NCBI GenBank assembly: GCA_003024985.2
Contig: PXIH01S0015651.1
From: Euperipatoides rowelli
Lineage: Eukaryota > Onychophora > Udeonychophora > Euonychophora > Peripatopsidae
Length of the DNA stretch: 12,480 nucleotides
Direction: 5' to 3' (one strand)
The notes under the pieces: model-generated
What the model was told of the DNA's origin: nothing
Database searches by the model: none
What the model saw: only the letters and a program-made list of their open reading frames with translations
Part shown: one piece after another, positions 7,277-12,480 of the stretch
Numbering within the stretch: position 1 is the first letter of the stretch
Layout: each line of letters starts with the position of its first letter
Made by a program: the position numbers and the translations under genes

Positions 7277-8170
7277 GTCCAACCATTATCCAACCCCTAA
7301 CCTATGCATTCACTCCTTCTTATCAGTGTAGTTTACTAGCTATGTTTTCCAAATGATTAGATTTGCTCGAGAAATTTGGCTAAATTACTCATCATTGTAT
7401 AAATCAGCCCTATAGGACTTATTAATGATAGCATACCTTTAATAGGCTCAGCTTTACATCTCTTAAGGTGATTGAGTGCACATGGTAGAGAAAATCTGGG
7501 AATTGATAAAATTTGATGATAGTGATAATTTCTGTCATGTGTGTCCTAAACTCACTAGAGAAAACTGAGATGACAGATAAATCTCCGATAAATCACAGAA
7601 GTAGACTGCTGCTCAACATTTTGAGATTTTTCCTCTTGAAGACATAAATTACAGCCAATCACTCATGACTACAATCATGTAATTCACCAAACATGGTGGG
7701 ATGGAAACTCGAGCTTAAAAGTATATGGGTCACAGCTGGTGTTTATGAAAATTATATTCGTAAAAAATATTTGTTCTGCATTTTCTCAATATACACAAAC
7801 ATACAAATCAGTTCTTTTGAGAACAATTTTGATATCAGAAAGATTAATAGGCGGTTGTTCGCACCATTCTGTTTCTTTGAAGACTTTTCCTTTTCATTCA
7901 CAAATTTCATTGTCAAACCGGCAGCAATAGTAATATGTCTTCCTCATCTTTATCCGATGAATTTAATTAAGTTTGACAAGGATATAGCCAACAGGAAGCA
8001 CTAGACATCGATACAAGGCACTAAAATTCTTATCATTCCCTATAAAAAATTATCATGTGTGACACATTTCTGCGGTGACATCTCTCTCAGTAACAATTAT
8101 CCATAGAGATTTAATTATCAGAGATTTTATCTCCAGTTTGTGCTCATTTTTACATCTTTTGTCAATTGTG
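7277..8170. other. Non-coding DNA; longest chance frame of the window
   Basis: The longest open frame of the window (103 codons, 7693-8004, plus strand) lies here. Its predicted product is rich in Phe, Ile, Asn and Lys, as expected from translating AT-rich DNA. It has no recognisable domain, and a second frame across the same bases (7739-7930) is also open. I do not call it as a gene. No repeat or RNA gene was recognised in the stretch. Confidence 0.5.
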
Positions 8171-8174
8171 CTTT

Positions 8175-8195
8175 TTGTTGTTGTAGTTGTTGTTG
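8175..8195 (+). repeat. Interrupted (TTG)n tract
   Basis: Three TTG units, one TAG and three more TTG units form a 21-bp trinucleotide tract. The TAG interruption and the lack of any open frame around it argue against a coding repeat. Confidence 0.8.
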
Positions 8196-8500
8196 AAGAC
8201 CATTTTGCCATTTTTCATGATTCTTGTAGTTTAGTTTTGTCTCTGATGTGACCACATAATGAAATAAAGATAATTATATCCTGATATTTTATTTAATACC
8301 AAATAACCTGACATTCTAGCTAAAAGAATAAAAGCTAGCCTCATACTTGATAAACATTTAAAAAGTAAGAAACATCAGACAAAAGTCTAAGATGGTAAAT
8401 AAATAGTTTCCTACAATAACTTATCTAAACAAGATACAATTGCCTTGATTATCTCAAATTATTAACTAATAGAACACTTAGTCCTCTGCGGAGCAAGAAT

Positions 8501-8703
8501 AAAGGCTGGTTTACAATGATACGTTACGCCAAGTTAAGTCAACATTAAGAGTTAACTGTGCATTTTGACCAATCACAGCAATTTTGTTTTTTGATTTAGA
8601 ACTTTGACTTAAGAATAGCAAAAATTCAATTTTCTCTTAACTTTAACTTTCAACTTAAGCAACTAACCAATCACATTGAACAATATAAAAATAGCTTTAG
8701 GCT
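8501..8703. mobile_element. Candidate short dispersed element (MITE- or SINE-like)
   Basis: The block opens AAAGGCTGGTTTACAATGAT and ends around ATAGCTTTAGGC. Inside, ACCAATCACA occurs twice as a direct repeat (8568-8577 and 8666-8675). TTAAGTCAA and GAGTTAAC on the left have partial inverted partners (TCTTAACTTT, CAACTTAAG) on the right. The text resembles dispersed repeats I associate with hemipteran genomes; this is recollection, not a database match. Clear terminal inverted repeats and a target duplication were not found, so the ends are approximate. A TATAAAAAT string at 8683-8691 follows the second CCAAT box closely but leads to no gene. Confidence 0.4.
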
Positions 8704-10392
8704 AGCAAACTTATGATTCGGTCATACAGTAGGCCTATATTAATGTACAAAGAATTTGATAGAAAGATTTTTAGTAAAAATCCCTTAGTAAAAATAAAAA
8801 AAAAGTCTGTTGTTAGTTAGATCTTCACCTATAGATACTTTTATATTCAGTAAACTTTGATTCCCATAATACAGGAAGTCAATCACCAAACTGTAGATTA
8901 GATTTGCTTTTTGTACTTAAAAAAAATGTCTAGTATTTCTAGTTTTAACCCTCACTTTTCAAGAAAAGATTTTCATAATTAGAAAAGCTGAGAGGTGTTT
9001 GAAAGACCAAAATTCAATATTTAAAATAAGAATTTCAATGGTATTGCCCATTCAAAACATATACCCGTCAGTGGCAAGATATTTAATTCAAGCCGTAGGA
9101 ACAACTTAAAGCTGTGAAAAAGAAATTGTGTACATGCTCAACTTTTCAGTAACTTTTATGTTTAGCTTTCACATAAACTTAGCGATTTGAACCCGCCTTA
9201 AGAATAGCGTAGTGTAGTATAATATTTATAGTAACTGGATATTGCGGAAGAATTATTGAAATAAAAATAGTCAAAGTCTTTATGTGAACATAATGAAATT
9301 TAAAAAAACAATAAATTATTAGATTAATATAAAAATAGAATGAAGATTTCTTGTAAATTGAACTATAGAAGGCCATGAAATTCCCTATGAATATAGGATA
9401 AATGAAAATAAAAAAAATAGAGAGGATCTAGACTATATTCTGAAATACTGACACTTGCATGGATGTTTACTTATTTTTGTTTACAAGACTAAAATTAAGA
9501 TTCTATAAAATATTGTTAAATTAACTCAGAATATTAGACAAAATTTATGCCAACCTCCATATCTGGTATTTTCAGATTTAAACTTTCTGTCAGCACATCT
9601 CATCCCCTCTCTCCCTCCTTTTTTAATGCCATTTTGCTTTTTTATAAATCTGGTCTTTATAGATAGTTGTAGGTAAGGCAGCAAGAGCTGGCTGACCCAG
9701 AATGACATGAGATTAAACTGGAACTATGACTAAGCTATATCTGCAAGCAATATACATTACATACAAATATAATATACATTATTATACTTACAATTAAATC
9801 TGTACCACTATGATGAGTTAATCACTATGGAGGTTGAGCAGGACTTTTTTTCAATCAAAAATCATTTACCTATAAATATACATAATTTAAATAAATATTA
9901 AAATTGACAATTGTATCATTGAATTATATCAATATATACATAAATGTCCAAGTCTCACATAGAAATAAGAAAACTGACCAAACATAGCATTTTAACATCT
10001 TCAATTTGTAATGTTTCTTAACATCTATTCTTAGAAGTTCTTTTTATTTACAAAATGCAGATTTTGCCATTCCTATCCTTGTTCAGATTTCTTTCATGAT
10101 AGTAATAAAAATCATATTTTGAAAAAAGTATGAAGTGAATTGGACTAATTTCAGGTACATATAAATTTATTTTCCCTTCATTTTAAAGGATAAACGCTGT
10201 GAAAAGCAACACCTTTAATTAGTATGATAGAATACATTTAAATAATTATAAAACTTCATCAAAAATTACAAACAGTACAAAATTAATAAATTTTGAGTAC
10301 TATAATATTGAAATTTCAATTTATGTAAAAATATAACTATAATGCGGATTCTAATATTTTAATTAACTGAAACGTCATTTTGCCATTTGTGA
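8704..10392. other. Long AT-rich gene-free stretch
   Basis: No gene, RNA gene or named repeat can be supported in these 1.7 kb. Open frames at 9179-9376 and 9526-9708 (both minus strand) are short and of AT-driven composition. A tRNA B-box-like string (GGTTCAAATC on the minus strand near 9184-9193) is present, but the flanking bases do not pair as a T-arm. Confidence 0.6.
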
Positions 10393-10610
10393 TGTGTGAA
10401 GCGAATCAAAACTTTAAGAATCATGGAGCTTAAAGAGAGTTTGAAACATGAAGATATAATAAGTGATTCTTCAAATCAATTTGATCATTCAATTGACGTA
10501 CAGTATAATTGAAATTTGATTTCAATGGTTTGACTGAGTCTGAGGTTGGAATCATTGGACAGCTAACATTCCAACCATATGTCGATGACACAGAAGAAGG
10601 AGACCATTAG
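10393..10610 (+). pseudogene. Coding-like fragment with a frame break
   Basis: One frame is open from 10393, with an ATG at 10423 encoding MELKESLKHEDIISDSSN and onward, to TGA at 10510-10512. Shifting by one base, a second frame runs from 10512 (KFDFNGLTESEVGIIG at its start) to TAG at 10608-10610. The two parts abut and share an acidic, Ser/Asn-rich composition, less AT-driven than nearby chance frames. This looks like one former coding exon of about 60-70 codons broken by a one-base change. Acidic stretches like this occur N-terminal to zinc fingers in insect proteins, but no finger is present and the family is not recognised. It stops six bases before the transposon end at 10617. Confidence 0.3.
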
Positions 10611-10616
10611 AAGAAT

Positions 10617-11336
10617 CTAGTCATCAATATAATAAAGTTGTTCATTTATCCAATTGTGTAGGTTGGATAAATGTTGGTCTACATAGCCCTGCTAATGCAA
10701 TTTTATACATGTAAATTAACTTGGAAAAAAAAAAAAATATATTCTTGCTTTTGATAAAATAAATAAATAAAATACAAATTTATATAAAGTATTTATATAA
10801 TAAGACATTAATTGAGAAAGAATAATAAATTACATGTAGACTATTATTGAATATTTATTTATAAGAGTGACTAGTGTACACCTATATGTATGATTAATTG
10901 GTGAACTATTCTTACAAATATAAGTGTAAATATTTAGGAGGCCTTATAATTGATTTCATATGTAATTTTCTAAAATAACCACAAAATTTGATTCAATAAC
11001 TATGTCCCAATCCAAATATGAGATTGAAATTGGAGTTAAATCATTAAACTCCTATGCATAGAATATAGGTTTTAAATATTCAGAAAAATATACGGTGCAT
11101 AAAAGTTACCAACAAAGTCACTCCATATATTGATTATTTCCTTAATATTTCGGTAATATTTTGCAAGAACATAAGAAATCTTAATCATTTGTCAAAAGCA
11201 AGAAATTAAAAAAAAAAAAAAAGTTTTTTTTAAGCTAATCCACATGTTTATGATTACGTTAACAGAACTATTTAGTCCAATAATTGTTTACCTACTCGGT
11301 TGGATAAATGGACCACTTTATTATATTACTGACTAG
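10617..11336. mobile_element. 720-bp DNA transposon (MITE) with ~145-bp inverted repeats
   Basis: The left terminus (10617 to about 10758) and the right terminus (about 11188 to 11336) are inverted copies. Both begin CTAGTCA, then ATATAATAAAG, CATTTATCCAA/CCATTTATCCAA and GTAGG; further in they share ACATGT, ATTARCTT, a poly(A)/mixed A-T tract and TTCTTGCTTTTGA. The bases AAT lie directly outside both ends (10614-10616 and 11337-11339), fitting a 3-bp target duplication. The interior (10760-11187) is AT-rich and has no transposase frame, so movement would have needed outside transposase. The superfamily is not assigned: the CTAGTCA ends match no family I can name with confidence. Confidence 0.75.
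10643..10673. repeat. Hairpin inside the left inverted repeat, perfect 11-bp arms
   Basis: CATTTATCCAA at 10643-10653 and TTGGATAAATG at 10663-10673 are perfect inverted arms with a 9-nt loop. TTGGATAAATG also appears in the right terminus near 11299-11309, so this motif occurs three times in the element. Only the left end has the internal hairpin. Confidence 0.75.
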
Positions 11337-11466
11337 AATTATCAATAAATAATAATAATATTCAGCTTACCACTCTGTGTTAGCCAGTCTTGCTATTTCT
11401 TCATTGACTGGTTACTGGATATGATATTTTTAATACCTGTCATCAGTGTATGGTTCAAATTGGTAG

Positions 11467-11507
11467 GGTTGCAAAACTCTGGGTATTAGTTAGCTATGTT
11501 TGCAACC
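11467..11507. repeat. Inverted repeat GGTTGCAAA / TTTGCAACC
   Basis: Perfect 9-bp arms at 11467-11475 and 11499-11507 flank a 23-nt spacer. They lie about 130 bp outside the 720-bp element. No gene or known element end was recognised around them. Confidence 0.55.
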
Positions 11508-11688
11508 TCAAAATCAGTTGAACTATTTAAATCATAGAGCAATAGTATATCAATTGAGTAATAAAATTAATTTGAATTATCACATTTTTATTAAAGTTTA
11601 GATGTCTTTTGCACACGTCACAAAGGGGGGAAAGGGCAAAAATCAATATTAGCTTTTTAGTTATATTTTTGGTGGAAGTTGAAATGGG

Positions 11689-11766
11689 TGTACTATAGTA
11701 CTCATAATTCATTATGTACTATAGTACTCGTAATTCATTATGTACTATAGTACTCATAATTCATTA
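11689..11766 (+). repeat. 26-bp tandem repeat carrying a perfect 12-bp palindrome, three copies
   Basis: Units at 11689-11714, 11715-11740 and 11741-11766 are tandem and nearly identical: the first and third match exactly and the second differs at one base (CTCG for CTCA). Each contains the self-complementary dodecamer GTACTATAGTAC (11690-11701, 11716-11727, 11742-11753) and the near-symmetric ATAATTCATTAT. Such low divergence suggests a recent expansion. A minus-strand frame running through it (11527-11712) is not regarded as a gene. Confidence 0.95.
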
Positions 11767-12480
11767 TATTTTTAGCATTTATAATTTTTAATGAAGCTTA
11801 AAATTCATTCGATCATATAAATTTGATTTTTTTTTTTTTACTTTATATACAGTACACATTAAATTTAGGGTTTAAAATTTAATATGTTGGCAAATTTTAG
11901 ATATTTAGAAATTGAGAGACATTAAATTTGGAATTGTAGGTAAAATTGATATTTTTTTAAAATAAAATACTATCTGATCATTCTAATAAAGTTGATTTTA
12001 TACCATTGATCCTATTATTTTCACAATATCATAAATATCTCATAAAGATGTTTCAGCAGAGAAAGTAGTTATCAAAACAGAACACTTTATGTTCATGGCA
12101 AAGAGGGTTAAAATACAGACAACACAGAATAAAAAAAAAATATGTTGTGGTCATGTGAAATGATCACCATGGTAGTCAGTTACCTTTTAAAGTAAATATT
12201 TATCTGGAGAGAAGATTTTCAAGATTGAATTCAGGAATCCTTCGCAGTTTGAGAAAAATGCATTTAGAATCCAATGTTTCAGATATCAAAAGAGTTTAAG
12301 CCTAGATTGTTTTAAAGCTGCAAATGTATATCTAGAAGGAGTTTAGATGAGAGATTAACTATCACAGCCTTCCTGATATAGATAACTTAGAATAAAAAAG
12401 AAAAACAGGAACTCTCAAACAGTGAATGATTTTCACCAAACAGACAATTAAAGATAACTTTCAAATAGATTTCGACAGCC
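11767..12480. other. AT-rich gene-free DNA to the end of the window
   Basis: No gene, RNA gene or named repeat can be supported. A run of thirteen T lies at 11827-11839 and an A-run near 12130-12139. Composition becomes slightly less extreme after 12160 but no open frame of interest appears. Confidence 0.6.

Noticed and set aside
7693-8004. Longest open frame in the window (103 codons, plus strand)
   Set aside because: Composition is that of translated AT-rich DNA, no domain or homologous motif is recognisable, an overlapping frame is also open, and there is no splice or promoter context.
8666-8703. CCAAT plus TATA string as an active promoter
   Set aside because: The two boxes are only about 15 bp apart and no coding region or exon follows downstream.
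9182-9198. tRNA-like B box (GGTTCAAATC on the minus strand)
   Set aside because: The flanking bases do not pair as a T-arm stem and no A box or cloverleaf could be drawn upstream on that strand.
11527-11712. 61-codon minus-strand frame
   Set aside because: It begins inside the 26-bp tandem repeat and continues through AT-rich sequence without any motif.

Overview
This window looks like ordinary non-coding DNA from an animal nuclear genome. It is strongly AT-rich and full of homopolymer runs and microsatellites. No reading frame exceeds about 100 codons on either strand, and no protein gene, tRNA, rRNA or bacterial-style operon can be supported. The abundance of short non-autonomous DNA transposons and the style of the dispersed repeats (for example the block at 8501-8703) suggest an arthropod, perhaps a hemipteran insect. 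That placement is an impression from memory of similar repeats, not something the sequence proves.

Layout. 1-719 is featureless. 723-2108 is the clearest large object: a 1.39-kb element with inverted ends, a candidate 3-bp target duplication (TAT), clusters of a GGCTCAACC/GGTTGAGCC palindrome in both subterminal regions, and a stack of hairpins in its core, including a 256-bp foldback at 1269-1524. 2112-3060 carries a (TG)12 tract and at least five scattered copies of a CATGGTATTNCCC-like motif on both strands. 3300-4050 holds small repeats, a cruciform-like site, a 21-bp minisatellite and a very short possible reverse-transcriptase relic. 4207-5330 may be a degraded hAT-like element interrupted by a 451-bp piggyBac-like element flanked by TTAA.

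5340-7280 is mostly low-complexity DNA with an 18-bp A/T inverted repeat, one ambiguous base, a (TTTA)n tract and a 19-bp tandem repeat. 7280-8170 has no supportable gene. 8501-8703 is a candidate short dispersed element. 10393-10610 is a coding-like but frame-broken stretch, followed six bases later by a second good transposon (10617-11336) with inverted repeats of about 140-150 bp. 11689-11766 is a three-copy 26-bp tandem repeat built around a perfect 12-bp palindrome. 11767-12480 is featureless.

No genes work together here. The biology on show is repeat biology: insertion, nesting and decay of non-autonomous DNA transposons in intergenic or intronic DNA. I found no sign of a novel multi-gene system. 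The most interesting objects are the palindrome-rich foldback element, the 720-bp inverted-repeat element next to a decayed coding fragment, and the palindromic 26-bp repeat.
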